Shown piece after piece: positions 12,327-22,231 of a DNA stretch of 64,000 bases. Numbering within the stretch: the stretch's first letter is position 1; the number at the start of each line of letters is the position of its first letter. Below the pieces are notes generated by a model, which was not told the DNA's origin, made no database searches, and was given only the letters and a program-made list of their open reading frames with translations. The stretch comes from Bacteroidales bacterium (GTDB lineage: Bacteria > Bacteroidota > Bacteroidia > Bacteroidales > UBA932). The stretch lies in the NCBI GenBank assembly GCA_017412645.1, contig JAFPWX010000022.1, positions 1 through 64,000 of the forward strand. The letters are read 5' to 3'. The position numbers were made by a program, and so were the translations under genes.

Positions 12327-12355
12327 GCTCTTTTCCGCAATCTGTGCTATATTTG
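12325..12355 (+). promoter_or_regulatory. Promoter of the DUF3467-kdsC-maf-valS gene run
   Basis: TTG (12325-12327), exactly 20 bases and TATATTTG (12348-12355) form one of the best consensus promoters in the window. It lies 26 bases before the DUF3467 start codon, and its -33 element is part of the T-run of the preceding terminator. Confidence 0.75.
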
Positions 12356-12381
12356 TAAGATATTAAAGAATAGCAACAATT

Positions 12382-12696
12382 ATGGCAGAAGAAAAGAAAG
12401 TCAGCATCAATCTGGCGCCTGAGGTGGCGGGAGGAATCTATTCCAACCTGGCCATCATATCCCACTCCAGAAGCGAGTTCACCTTCGATTTCGCGGCATC
12501 TCTTCCAGGTCTTCCCGGCCCGAAGATCCAGAGCCGCATAATCATGACCCCGGAGCACGCGAAAAGGCTTCTGAACGCCCTGGCGGAGAATATAGGCAAA
12601 TATGAAAACCAGTTCGGCCGCATCGAGATAGTTCAGGAACAGCCCCGCGGCACCTTCCATATTGAAGATTTCAATCCGGGAGGCCCCAAGTCGTAA
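12382..12696 (+). CDS. DUF3467 family small protein
   Basis: This 104-residue cytoplasmic protein matches the DUF3467 family through the 'GGIYSNLAIISHSRSEFTFDF' region (about 17-37), the central 'P....SRIIMTPEHAKRLLNAL' motif and the conserved length. Its function is unknown; it has no signal peptide or membrane segment. It is the first gene after a strong promoter and is separated from kdsC by one base, so it heads an operon of lipid A precursor, quality-control and translation genes. Members of this family are widespread in Bacteroidota and are often annotated only as hypothetical. Confidence 0.85.
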   Translation: MAEEKKVSINLAPEVAGGIYSNLAIISHSRSEFTFDFAASLPGLPGPKIQSRIIMTPEHAKRLLNALAENIGKYENQFGRIEIVQEQPRGTFHIEDFNPGGPKS

Positions 12697-12697
12697 A

Positions 12698-13219
12698 ATG
12701 GATTTCTCTCGAATCAAAGCAATTACCTTCGACGTCGACGGTGTTATGACCGACGGCAGCCTTATCGCGATGGACCATTCGGAATTCGTCCGTGTGTTCA
12801 ATGCAAAAGACAGTTTTGCCGCCCGTACGGCCGCTATGAAGGGCTATGCCCTGGGCGTCTTCACCGGAGGCGAAACCGAGGGCGTGCATACGCGCATGCT
12901 CAGCATGGGCGTACCTGAAGAAGACATCTACATGCGCTGCCGCGGCAAGATCAAGGCATTCGAAGATTTCTGCAGGCGGCATTCCCTCAAGGCAGACGAG
13001 GTGCTGTATGTCGGAGACGACATTCCCGACCTCCCGGTAGTGAAGGCCGCTGGCATCGGTGCCGTTCCGGCCGATGCCTCACCGGAGTTGCTGGAAGCTG
13101 CTGACTATGTGTGCAGCGTGCCCGGCGGCCGCGGCTGTCTGCGGGAAATAATTGAAAAGGTTCTCCGGGCCGCCGGCAACTGGACCTTCGAATCCGACTG
13201 CTACGAAAAAATCTTCTGA
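12698..13219 (+). CDS. kdsC: HAD phosphatase, KdsC-type (3-deoxy-D-manno-octulosonate 8-phosphate phosphatase)
   Basis: The 173-residue protein is a minimal HAD phosphatase of the KdsC subfamily: nucleophile and acid Asp in 'FDVDGVMTDG' (about 10-19), motif II Thr in 'GVFTGGET', Lys near 85 and the Asp pair in 'YVGDDIPDLPVV' (about 105-115). It should remove phosphate from KDO-8-P during LPS inner-core synthesis in the cytoplasm. The KdsC family usually has about 170-190 residues and lacks a cap domain, as here. I chose ATG at 12698, directly after the DUF3467 stop; an earlier in-frame start would overlap that gene by 35 bases. 'GVFTGGE' differs from the more usual 'ITGR' Arg motif, so a related sugar-phosphate substrate is possible. 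Confidence 0.85.
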   Translation: MDFSRIKAITFDVDGVMTDGSLIAMDHSEFVRVFNAKDSFAARTAAMKGYALGVFTGGETEGVHTRMLSMGVPEEDIYMRCRGKIKAFEDFCRRHSLKADEVLYVGDDIPDLPVVKAAGIGAVPADASPELLEAADYVCSVPGGRGCLREIIEKVLRAAGNWTFESDCYEKIF

Positions 13220-13221
13220 TC

Positions 13222-13801
13222 ATGAACCTTCGCGGCAAAAAAGTGATTCTGGCAAGCGGCTCTCCCCGAAGAAGGGAGCTGCTCGCCGGTCTGGACGTGC
13301 CGTTCGAGGTCGACACACGGAACAGCTTCAACGAGAGTTTCGCTCCGGAAACGCCGCATGAGGAAGTCCCGGCCCTGATGTCCATGGGTAAGAGTCACGG
13401 GTTCTGGAGGCCGCTTGAGGCGGGGGAGATACTCGTCACTTCCGATACCATGGTGCTTCTTGACGGTCTAATCATGGGAAAGCCTCACAGTCGTCCGGAG
13501 GCGGTGGAGATGCTCCGCAGACTATCTGGCCGCACCCACGAAGTCATCTCGGCGGTTACCGTGAGGGACGCCTCACATGAGGAAACCGTAACGGACGTAA
13601 CCATGGTGACTTTCCGTGAGTTTTCCTCCGAAGAAATTGATTATTACATAGATAAATACGCCCCCTTCGACAAAGCCGGGGGCTACGGCGTCCAGGAATG
13701 GATAGGATACGCCGCCTGCACGGGAATAGAAGGCTCGTTCTTCAACGTGATGGGATTCCCGGTGCACAAAGTTTACTCACTGCTGAAAAAATTTATTGAA
13801 T

Positions 13802-13809
<8 letters not shown>
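13222..13809 (+). CDS. maf: Maf family nucleotide pyrophosphatase
   Basis: The 195-residue protein carries the Maf signature 'ILASGSPRRRELL' at about 9-21 and the conserved catalytic Asp in 'TSDTMV' near 75, followed by 'GKP....EA..ML..LSG..H' typical of the family. Maf proteins hydrolyse non-canonical or selected nucleoside triphosphates (dTTP/UTP or m7GTP, depending on subgroup) to monophosphates in the cytoplasm. It begins two bases after kdsC and overlaps the valS start by eight bases, so it is part of the same transcript. The subgroup cannot be decided with confidence from the visible residues. Confidence 0.93.
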
Positions 13810-16440
<2,631 letters not shown>

Positions 16441-16441
<1 letters not shown>

Positions 16442-16848
16442 TGATACGTTTCGAGACCTCTTTCCCGGTACGCTATTATGAATGCGACCCTATGGGGATA
16501 GTGCATCACAGCAACTATCTCCGCTATTTCGAATGCGCTCGCGACGAAATGATAGCCTCATGGGGCTACGGAGTGGAACAGTGCCAGGCCGACGGCATCA
16601 CCTTTCCGGTGGTGAAGGCAGAACTGCGTTTCCATCGTCCCGCCGTGAGCGGAGATATTCTCACGGTGGTGGCCGAGATTCCCGAGATTCCGCTGGCTAA
16701 GCTGGTGGTGAACCAGAAAGTGCTCAACGCCCGCGGCGAGCTCTGCTGTGAAGGCACTGTAACCCTGGGCTTCCTCTCCGCGGCCACCGGCCGTCCGACG
16801 CGCTGTCCCGACCGTATGCTGGAGCTTCTGAAGGCGGCCGACAGGTAA
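16441..16848 (+). CDS. 4-hydroxybenzoyl-CoA thioesterase-like hotdog protein (YbgC type)
   Basis: The 135-residue hotdog-fold protein has the catalytic 'YYECDPMGIVHHSNYLRYFECARDE' signature of YbgC/4HBT thioesterases near residues 12-36, with the active-site Asp of 'CDPMG'. It probably hydrolyses acyl-CoA or acyl-ACP thioesters in the cytoplasm; the acyl chain is unknown. It overlaps valS by one base at its start and the ABC-F gene by one base at its end, so it is embedded in the operon. Length is normal for the family (about 130-140). Confidence 0.9.
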
Positions 16849-18635
16849 TGGTCAGTATAAACAACGTAACTGTGTCGTTCGGCAGTTTTACCCTGCTGGA
16901 CGGCATTTCTTTTCATATTTCCGATGGAGAGAAAATAGGTCTGGTAGGCAAGAACGGGGCGGGGAAGTCTACCATCATGAAACTCATCATGGGCCTTGAA
17001 AAGCCCGATTCCGGCCGTGTGGAGATGCCTCGTGAACAGACCCTTGGCTATCTTCCCCAGTTAATGGAACACCATCGTGGCCGCAGCGTCATCGAAGAGG
17101 TGAAGGGTTCGTGTCCGTCTGCCGGCCCGGGAGAAGCGGAGAAGGTGCTTCGCGGCCTGGGATTCCTGCCTGATGAACTGGGGCGCCTCTGCGAGACCTT
17201 CTCGCAGGGTTGGAACATGCGCATAGAGCTGGCCAAGATACTTCTTTCAAAGCCCTCTCTGCTGCTTCTGGACGAGCCTACGAACCATTTGGATATCGAG
17301 TCCATAGAATGGCTTGAAGACTATCTGAAGGCCTACAGAGGGGCTCTTCTGGTGGTTTCTCATGACCGTAAGTTCCTGGACGGGGTAACTACTCGAACCG
17401 TAGAGATTATCCTGGGGAAGATATACGATTATAAAGTCCCGTATTCGAAGTTTGTGGAGCTGCGTGCAGAGCGAATGGCCCAGCAGAAGGCGGCCTATGA
17501 CAATCAGCAGAAGATGATTGCCAAAACCGAAGATTTCATACGGACCTTCCGCTACAAGCCCACCAAGAGCAATCAGGTGCAGAGCCGAATCAAGGCCCTG
17601 GAGAAATTGGACCGCATCGAGGTAGACGAAACCGACAACGCCAGCCTTCATATCAAGTTTCCGCCCGCCACCCGCACCGGCGACGTGGTGTTCAAGTGCG
17701 AAGATCTCACCGTTGGCTATCCCGGAAAAGTAGTTTTCAGCGGAGCCAATGTGGAGATAAAGCGAGGGGAGAAGGTGGCCTTCGTGGGACGCAACGGAGA
17801 GGGTAAAACCACCCTGATGAGGGTGTTGGCAGGGGAGTTGGATCCCATCTCCGGATTATCTAAAGTTGGACTTCACGTAGACTTGGGTTACTTCGCTCAG
17901 AATCAAGAAGAAGTACTGGACCCAAAAGATACGGTTTGGAGTGCTGTTGAAAGGATTTGCCCTGCCTCGATGAGGACGTCTCTCCGAGATCTTCTGGCAC
18001 AGTTCCTTTTCCGGGGAGACGATATCGACAAGCGGGTCTCGGTGCTTAGCGGGGGAGAGCGGGCCCGACTGGGGATGGCCCGCCTCATGATCCAGAGTCA
18101 CAACGTCCTGGCTTTGGACGAACCGACCAACCACATGGATATCAAGAGTAAGGATATCCTCAAACAGGCGCTCCAGGCATTTGACGGGACCCTTGTAGTT
18201 GTTTCCCATGACCGTGATTTCCTTGACGGTCTGGTGGACAAGGTATATGAGTTCAGGGCCGGCGCAGTAAAAGAACACCTGGGCGGAGTGCAGGACTTCC
18301 TGCGCAAACTGCATATAGAAACTCTTCGCGAGCTGGAACGCAAGGACAGCCCGGCTGTCGAGAGCCCCTCAGTTGCCACAGCAGTCACTCCCAAGCCGGC
18401 TCCTATAGACTATGCCGCCCTTCGGGAACAATCTAAAGCAGAAAAGAAGAAGCGGCAGCGTATCGACTTTTTGGAGAAGCAGATAGCTAAAGATGAAAGT
18501 CGTATGAAAGCCATCGAGGCAGTGCTTTCAGCTCCGGGAGAGGGTGACGATATAATGGAGCTTACCAGGGAGTACCTGGAACTCAAGCGTGACTGTGACG
18601 CCTGGACCTCCGAATGGGTTGAACTTAACGACTAA
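16848..18635 (+). CDS. ABC-F family ATPase (Uup/EttA-like)
   Basis: This 595-residue protein has two ABC domains and no membrane segments. Domain 1 shows Walker A 'GKNGAGKST' (about 35-43), signature 'FSQGWNMR' and Walker B 'LLLLDEPTNHLD'; domain 2 has 'GRNGEGKTT', 'LSGGERARLG' and 'VLALDEPTNHMD'. The linker between them is the ABC-F arm that contacts the ribosomal E-site. A charged C-terminal tail (about 510-595) forms a coiled coil as in Uup. ABC-F proteins modulate translation; some give antibiotic resistance, but nothing here supports that. It overlaps the thioesterase gene by one base and lies in the valS operon, consistent with a translation role. Confidence 0.92.
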   Translation: MVSINNVTVSFGSFTLLDGISFHISDGEKIGLVGKNGAGKSTIMKLIMGLEKPDSGRVEMPREQTLGYLPQLMEHHRGRSVIEEVKGSCPSAGPGEAEKVLRGLGFLPDELGRLCETFSQGWNMRIELAKILLSKPSLLLLDEPTNHLDIESIEWLEDYLKAYRGALLVVSHDRKFLDGVTTRTVEIILGKIYDYKVPYSKFVELRAERMAQQKAAYDNQQKMIAKTEDFIRTFRYKPTKSNQVQSRIKALEKLDRIEVDETDNASLHIKFPPATRTGDVVFKCEDLTVGYPGKVVFSGANVEIKRGEKVAFVGRNGEGKTTLMRVLAGELDPISGLSKVGLHVDLGYFAQNQEEVLDPKDTVWSAVERICPASMRTSLRDLLAQFLFRGDDIDKRVSVLSGGERARLGMARLMIQSHNVLALDEPTNHMDIKSKDILKQALQAFDGTLVVVSHDRDFLDGLVDKVYEFRAGAVKEHLGGVQDFLRKLHIETLRELERKDSPAVESPSVATAVTPKPAPIDYAALREQSKAEKKKRQRIDFLEKQIAKDESRMKAIEAVLSAPGEGDDIMELTREYLELKRDCDAWTSEWVELND

Positions 18636-18646
18636 AACCATAGGCA

Positions 18647-19168
18647 ATGCATCAGGTATTGGAAGTGTGCGGCTCCAGATTCCGCTTCATCGAAAACGGA
18701 TCTACAGTCTTTGAATGCCGCTGCGGTTACGGCCGCAATGGCTTCTCTTCCGACAAGCGGGAAGGGGACGGAAAGACCCCTCTCGGAAGCTTCGAAATCG
18801 AGAGCGCTTTTGGCTTCGAAACGCCGGTAAAATGTGCCCTTCCTTTCCGGAAAATTGGAGCGGATTCATGGTGGTCGGGGGAGAAGGAAGACTATAATTC
18901 CTGGGTAGAAAATCCGGGCGGAAAAAGGTCGATGCCGGGCAGTGAACACCTCGCCGATTACCCCACAGAATACCGCTTCGGATTCGTCATCGGATACAAC
19001 ACAAAGAGTCCTGAATGGGGACGCGGATCGGCCATATTTCTGCATTGTAAAGCAGCCCGAAAATGGAGCACTTCGGGGTGTATCAGCCTCCCGAAAGCCC
19101 GAATTTCCGAACTTCTCGCTCGTCTTCTCCCCGGAGCCATAATAAAAATCGCAAGTCCTTGTAAATAA
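18647..19168 (+). CDS. YkuD-type L,D-transpeptidase-like protein without signal peptide
   Basis: The 173-residue protein has the YkuD catalytic core: 'REGDGKTPLGSFEI' (about 37-51), the His of 'IFLHC' and the 'TSGCISLP' motif with nucleophile Cys near 147. This resembles the short ErfK/YbiS-like L,D-transpeptidases that make 3-3 peptidoglycan crosslinks. Unusually, I see no signal peptide; the protein begins directly with a beta-strand, as some Bacteroidota and Proteobacterial YkuD proteins do. Whether it is exported is unclear. It is the last gene of the DUF3467 run, 11 bases after the ABC-F gene, and is followed by a 9-bp inverted repeat spanning its stop codon. Confidence 0.8.
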   Translation: MHQVLEVCGSRFRFIENGSTVFECRCGYGRNGFSSDKREGDGKTPLGSFEIESAFGFETPVKCALPFRKIGADSWWSGEKEDYNSWVENPGGKRSMPGSEHLADYPTEYRFGFVIGYNTKSPEWGRGSAIFLHCKAARKWSTSGCISLPKARISELLARLLPGAIIKIASPCK

Positions 19169-19179
19169 GAGACTTGCGA
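19149..19179 (+). terminator. Hairpin at the end of the valS operon
   Basis: TCGCAAGTC (19149-19157) pairs perfectly with GACTTGCGA (19171-19179) around a 13-base loop that includes the stop codon. No clear T-run follows, so it may be a weak terminator or a 3'-end stabiliser. The remaining spacer to cinA is A+T-rich and holds nothing else I can name. Confidence 0.4.
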
Positions 19180-19266
19180 CCTGTTATAAATGTAACTAAT
19201 TGTTTACAGATATTTATATAACAAAAATGTTATGCGTTTCAACATCTTTGTTTTATTTTCTGTATA

Positions 19267-20541
19267 TCAATTATTTGAGTGTTTAATAATGTAACGCCTT
19301 AAAAAGTCGAGTGCAGAGGCCGAAAAACGCTCGATATTGCGTTTTCTATCCCCCTTGTAATTGAACCTTTCGGTCTCTGTTCCGGCCTCTCCTGACACCC
19401 CGACCCATACCGTTCCGGCAGGTTCATGAGAGTCTCCGTAAGCGTCCGCCCAACCGGTGGTCGCAACCGAAAAATCACTCCCAGTCAGAGCCCTCACTCC
19501 CTCTGCCATGGAGGCTGCAACTTCGCTGCTGACTATGCCTTTCTGCTCGATGATTTTTTCCGATACAACAAGAACTTTTTTCTTCACTTCGGGGGAGTAA
19601 GAAGTGACACTTCCAAGGAAATATTCGCTTGCTCCCGGGACGGTTGTCACCAGGTGAGCAATCTCTCCGCCGGTACATGATTCTGCCACGGAAAGGGTGG
19701 CAGATCTTTCCTTGAGCAAGCGTCCAACGACTGCCTCAAGGGGCTCCTCGCGTAGGGAGTAAATACGATCGCCGAGGATTGGTTGGAGTTTGGCAATCTC
19801 CGTGTCCATGTCGGCTTCAGCTTTATCTTTCTCCCCACTGTACACAGATAAGCGCAAGCGCACGCCCGTAAGCGTATTTGGAAGGTAAGCAAGGTGCATC
19901 CCGGCCGGAAGGGCCTCCTCCCATGGTGCAATGAGTTTAGCCAGGGCGGATTCTGCCAATCCGTAGACCATTACGTTACGATGACATATATTTTCAGTGG
20001 GGAAGTGAGTGCGTATATCTTCCATAACGGCATCCAGCGCAGCCTCTGTTTCATATGGCACACCAGGCATAGCGTATAGGGTTGCCGGATGTCCAAAACG
20101 CTCTTCTGGGAAGCGGAATACCATAATTGGGGCAGTTCCCATATGGTTGACGATGACCTCGCAGCCTGCCGGAACGTCCGCCTGTGCCAGGTTTACTTCG
20201 AGCGCGTCAAGTCCTCTGGAGTGGAGAATGCGTCGCACCTCCTCTTCCTGTCCCTCATGGCGCACATAAGCAGTGCTGCCGAAGAGGCTGGCAAGGGCAT
20301 CCTTTGTGATGTCGTCTTTTGTGGGGCCAAGGCCTCCTGTGGAGATTACTACGGAGCTTCTTGCAAGTTCTTCCGAAAGTCGGGAGATAATCTGCTCCCG
20401 ATCATCAGGAATTGAAATCATATCAAGGGTTTTCACCCCAATGCCGCCCAGCCGGCGGGATATCATGGAAGAGTTGGTATCGACTATCTGGCCGATGAGG
20501 ATTTCGTCTCCTATGGTGACGATCGAAGCACCTGTTGTCAT
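19267..20541 (-). CDS. cinA: CinA-like competence/damage protein (molybdopterin-binding plus NMN deamidase domains)
   Basis: The 424-residue protein has the two-domain CinA layout. The N-terminal COG1058 domain (about 5-170) shows 'IGDEILIGQIVDTNS' and 'STGGLGPTKDD', the MoaB/MogA-like nucleotide motif; the C-terminal COG1546 domain (about 260-415) shows 'AESCTGGEIAHL.T.VPGAS.YFLGS'. Full-length CinA proteins hydrolyse ADP-ribose-type substrates and deamidate NMN, so a role in pyridine nucleotide salvage is likely. It overlaps the dehydrogenase-like gene by four bases (ATGA), so the two are co-translated. The start at 20541 places the first motif at the normal distance. Confidence 0.93.
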   Translation of the reverse strand: MTTGASIVTIGDEILIGQIVDTNSSMISRRLGGIGVKTLDMISIPDDREQIISRLSEELARSSVVISTGGLGPTKDDITKDALASLFGSTAYVRHEGQEEEVRRILHSRGLDALEVNLAQADVPAGCEVIVNHMGTAPIMVFRFPEERFGHPATLYAMPGVPYETEAALDAVMEDIRTHFPTENICHRNVMVYGLAESALAKLIAPWEEALPAGMHLAYLPNTLTGVRLRLSVYSGEKDKAEADMDTEIAKLQPILGDRIYSLREEPLEAVVGRLLKERSATLSVAESCTGGEIAHLVTTVPGASEYFLGSVTSYSPEVKKKVLVVSEKIIEQKGIVSSEVAASMAEGVRALTGSDFSVATTGWADAYGDSHEPAGTVWVGVSGEAGTETERFNYKGDRKRNIERFSASALDFLRRYIIKHSNN

Positions 20542-21344
20542 TTCTTCTTAAGAGATTTCATAATGGCCTTTGGGAGCTCCGGTTTGAAGCGCTGCGGACT
20601 GCACTGAATTGCTACAAGTGAGGCTCCGGATTCGATAAGTGCCACGGCCCTGGACGGAATGCCTATTCGGCCTTCAGCAATTATGGGTAAACGCCCCTTT
20701 GAAAATTCAGCCGTATGCTTGATTAGAGGCTCTCCAGACAGCATTACGCCATCGATTCCATTCATCAGGCAGAAGTCCAGGATGGGGGGAAGTTCCGTTG
20801 GTCTGAGCGTTGCAGAAAGCCTCAGGACCAGGGGGTGATAAGTGTCATATGCCATCCTTGCCTCGATGAGAGGATCCGTCAAAGCCTTAATGAATACGGG
20901 GTCCCTTACTGGACCTAGAGAGTCGTCTGAAAAGTCGATAACAGTGAAATCAGAAAAGTCGTAACTATAGTCAAAAGCATCCAAAAAGTCCCGGGCTATG
21001 TCTTCTTCGGAGTTGCTGTCAGGGGCTTTTGTGATGTCCAAACCTATTAGGGCATTGCGGGTAGGAACGGCCCTCAAGGCATCTACAGCGGCTTTTACTC
21101 CCTCCTTTCTGGTGAAGCAGACCGGCCCGATAATTACGAACGCGCACCCGGCGGCCGAGGCAGCATTATAAAGCTCGGCCGAAGTATCGAAGCCGGGGGC
21201 CAGGCCCACTGGATTCCTGAAGTCAAGGTCCATTACCTCCCTGTGAAGATCGGGAGAGTCATAACCAAAAAGCATCCGGAAAATGCCGGATGCTGTCTGA
21301 CTACCGGAGATATGTTTCAACAATGACTTGTGCATCTCCGACAA
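20538..21344 (-). CDS. Dihydroorotate-dehydrogenase-like protein, divergent and shortened
   Basis: The 268-residue protein aligns by eye with class 2 dihydroorotate dehydrogenases: 'FRNPVGLAPGFD' (about 42-53), a 'VIIGPVCFTRKEG' strand and a TIM-barrel end 'LPIIAEGRIG...ALIESGASLVAIQ'. Class 2 enzymes have about 340 residues, and key FMN/substrate motifs are altered here. The Asn-x-Ser-Ser-Pro-Asn loop is replaced by 'DFSDDSLG', the Lys of 'PVLLKIAPDL' by Arg, and 'GVGGI' by 'AEGRI'. The residues after the first motif are also shortened. It is probably a paralog with lost or changed activity rather than the pyrimidine enzyme. It is cotranscribed with cinA. Confidence 0.6.
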   Translation of the reverse strand: MSEMHKSLLKHISGSQTASGIFRMLFGYDSPDLHREVMDLDFRNPVGLAPGFDTSAELYNAASAAGCAFVIIGPVCFTRKEGVKAAVDALRAVPTRNALIGLDITKAPDSNSEEDIARDFLDAFDYSYDFSDFTVIDFSDDSLGPVRDPVFIKALTDPLIEARMAYDTYHPLVLRLSATLRPTELPPILDFCLMNGIDGVMLSGEPLIKHTAEFSKGRLPIIAEGRIGIPSRAVALIESGASLVAIQCSPQRFKPELPKAIMKSLKKK

Positions 21345-21374
21345 AGATAATGAATAATTGCGAATTCGTAAATT

Positions 21375-21788
21375 CTACTTCAGCTCTTCGAAGCTGTTAT
21401 CGTCGTAGAAAACGATAATTCTGGAGATAGAGCGCTGTTTATTAGCATGTTGTGCAGCTCTATTTAAAGTAATTCTTTCGGTCTTTGGGGCTTCAGGCAA
21501 TGGTTCAGGCTCCGAGAAGAGGGTATCTTCTACAGTTTCAGAAGGGTTCTCTTTAACTGGTTGTACAGGAGCAAAATCGGCCTTGTACATCTTTCCTTTG
21601 CCGGTTATGAGCCATTCAAGGTTCAGAGTAGGGTAGCGTTTTGCCATACTTTCGATGAAGTCGAAGCCTGGACGGTTTCGTCCGGCCAAAATATGGGACA
21701 CGCTTGCGCGCGCGACGCCGATCGAGTCGGCAAACTGCGACTGCGAGATGTTCTCCGCTCCGAGAAACTGTTGAAGACGAGTGTTCAT
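21375..21788 (-). CDS. XRE-family helix-turn-helix regulator
   Basis: The 137-residue protein has an N-terminal HTH domain (about 1-65): 'ISQSQFADSIGVARASVSHILAGRNRPGFDFIESMAKRYP'. A 'LNLEWLITGKGKMYK' segment follows, typical of Bacteroidota repressors, and then an acidic, Pro-rich tail and a short C-terminal basic-acidic segment. It is probably a repressor of its own gene and perhaps of neighbours. I chose ATG at 21788; an upstream frame extension to 21857 would overlap the promoter. A consensus promoter lies 20 bases upstream and two copies of TTTG(G/T)TTACAAA flank it. Whether it also controls the downstream dehydrogenase-like and cinA genes, 30 bases away, is open. Confidence 0.88.
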   Translation of the reverse strand: MNTRLQQFLGAENISQSQFADSIGVARASVSHILAGRNRPGFDFIESMAKRYPTLNLEWLITGKGKMYKADFAPVQPVKENPSETVEDTLFSEPEPLPEAPKTERITLNRAAQHANKQRSISRIIVFYDDNSFEELK

Positions 21789-21799
21789 TTTGTTTACTG

Positions 21800-21868
21800 T
21801 TTGGTTACAAATGTAGAAAGAATAATTTAAATAAACAAACATTGTTGTCGTTAACATTTGTTTACAAA
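21800..21868 (-). promoter_or_regulatory. Promoter and probable operators of the XRE gene
   Basis: On the minus strand TTG (21838-21836), 20 bases and TACATTTG (21815-21808) match the promoter consensus. Two near-identical 12-mers, TTTGGTTACAAA (21800-21811) and TTTGTTTACAAA (21857-21868), lie 57 bases apart. They are palindromic (TTTGT/ACAAA halves); the first overlaps the -7 box and the second lies just upstream of the -33 region. This is the usual arrangement for autorepression, and the XRE protein is the obvious candidate ligand. A related TTTACAAA copy occurs at 22168-22175 before queA. Confidence 0.5.
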
Positions 21869-22219
21869 CCTTTAAAATAGCCTGTAAATAATATGTAGTA
21901 ATAGATTAGATACCAATAATTAAATAATTGATTAATAAAGTAATAATTATTGTTATATTGTCTCAAAAGCAGGGGAGTTTCCTCGCCGCTCGCTTCAATC
22001 TTGCTAACAACGTAAATTGAAACTTTATCAAATAGTGGATAAAGCGCTGATTATCAATAAATAAACTAGCATATATTTTACTTATAAATTTTCCTTATAA
22101 TAATATTGTTGACTTATGTGAATTTCTGTTAAAAACTTATGTAAATTTACATATATTTTCGTGTGGGTTTACAAATATTTACACTCCGAAACAGTATTTC
22201 ACTTGCTTCAAAAAAGTGT
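21869..22219. other. A+T-rich intergenic region between the XRE and queA genes
   Basis: No gene is seen here. It holds A+T-rich stretches (about 21895-21960), a CTTTATC-N8-GATAAAG inverted repeat (22023-22029 with 22038-22044) containing TTATCCACT on the minus strand, and two other TTATC words within 35 bases. These resemble weak DnaA boxes but are too few to call an origin. The region near 22150-22185 contains several TTTACAAAT-like words. Confidence 0.4.
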
Positions 22220-22227
22220 TATCTTTG
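22220..22227 (+). promoter_or_regulatory. -7 element directly in front of the queA start codon
   Basis: TATCTTTG matches TAnnTTTG and ends four bases before the GTG at 22232. The predicted transcription start would fall at or within the start codon, so the queA message may be leaderless. The -33 region at 22197-22200 (TTTC) is weak. Confidence 0.4.
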
Positions 22228-22231
22228 CTTC

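Noticed and set aside
12280-12366. A 28-codon frame starting ATG TGG that encodes a hydrophobic peptide.
   Set aside because: It covers the terminator hairpin and the promoter of DUF3467, has no start signal of its own, and looks like a by-product of that DNA.
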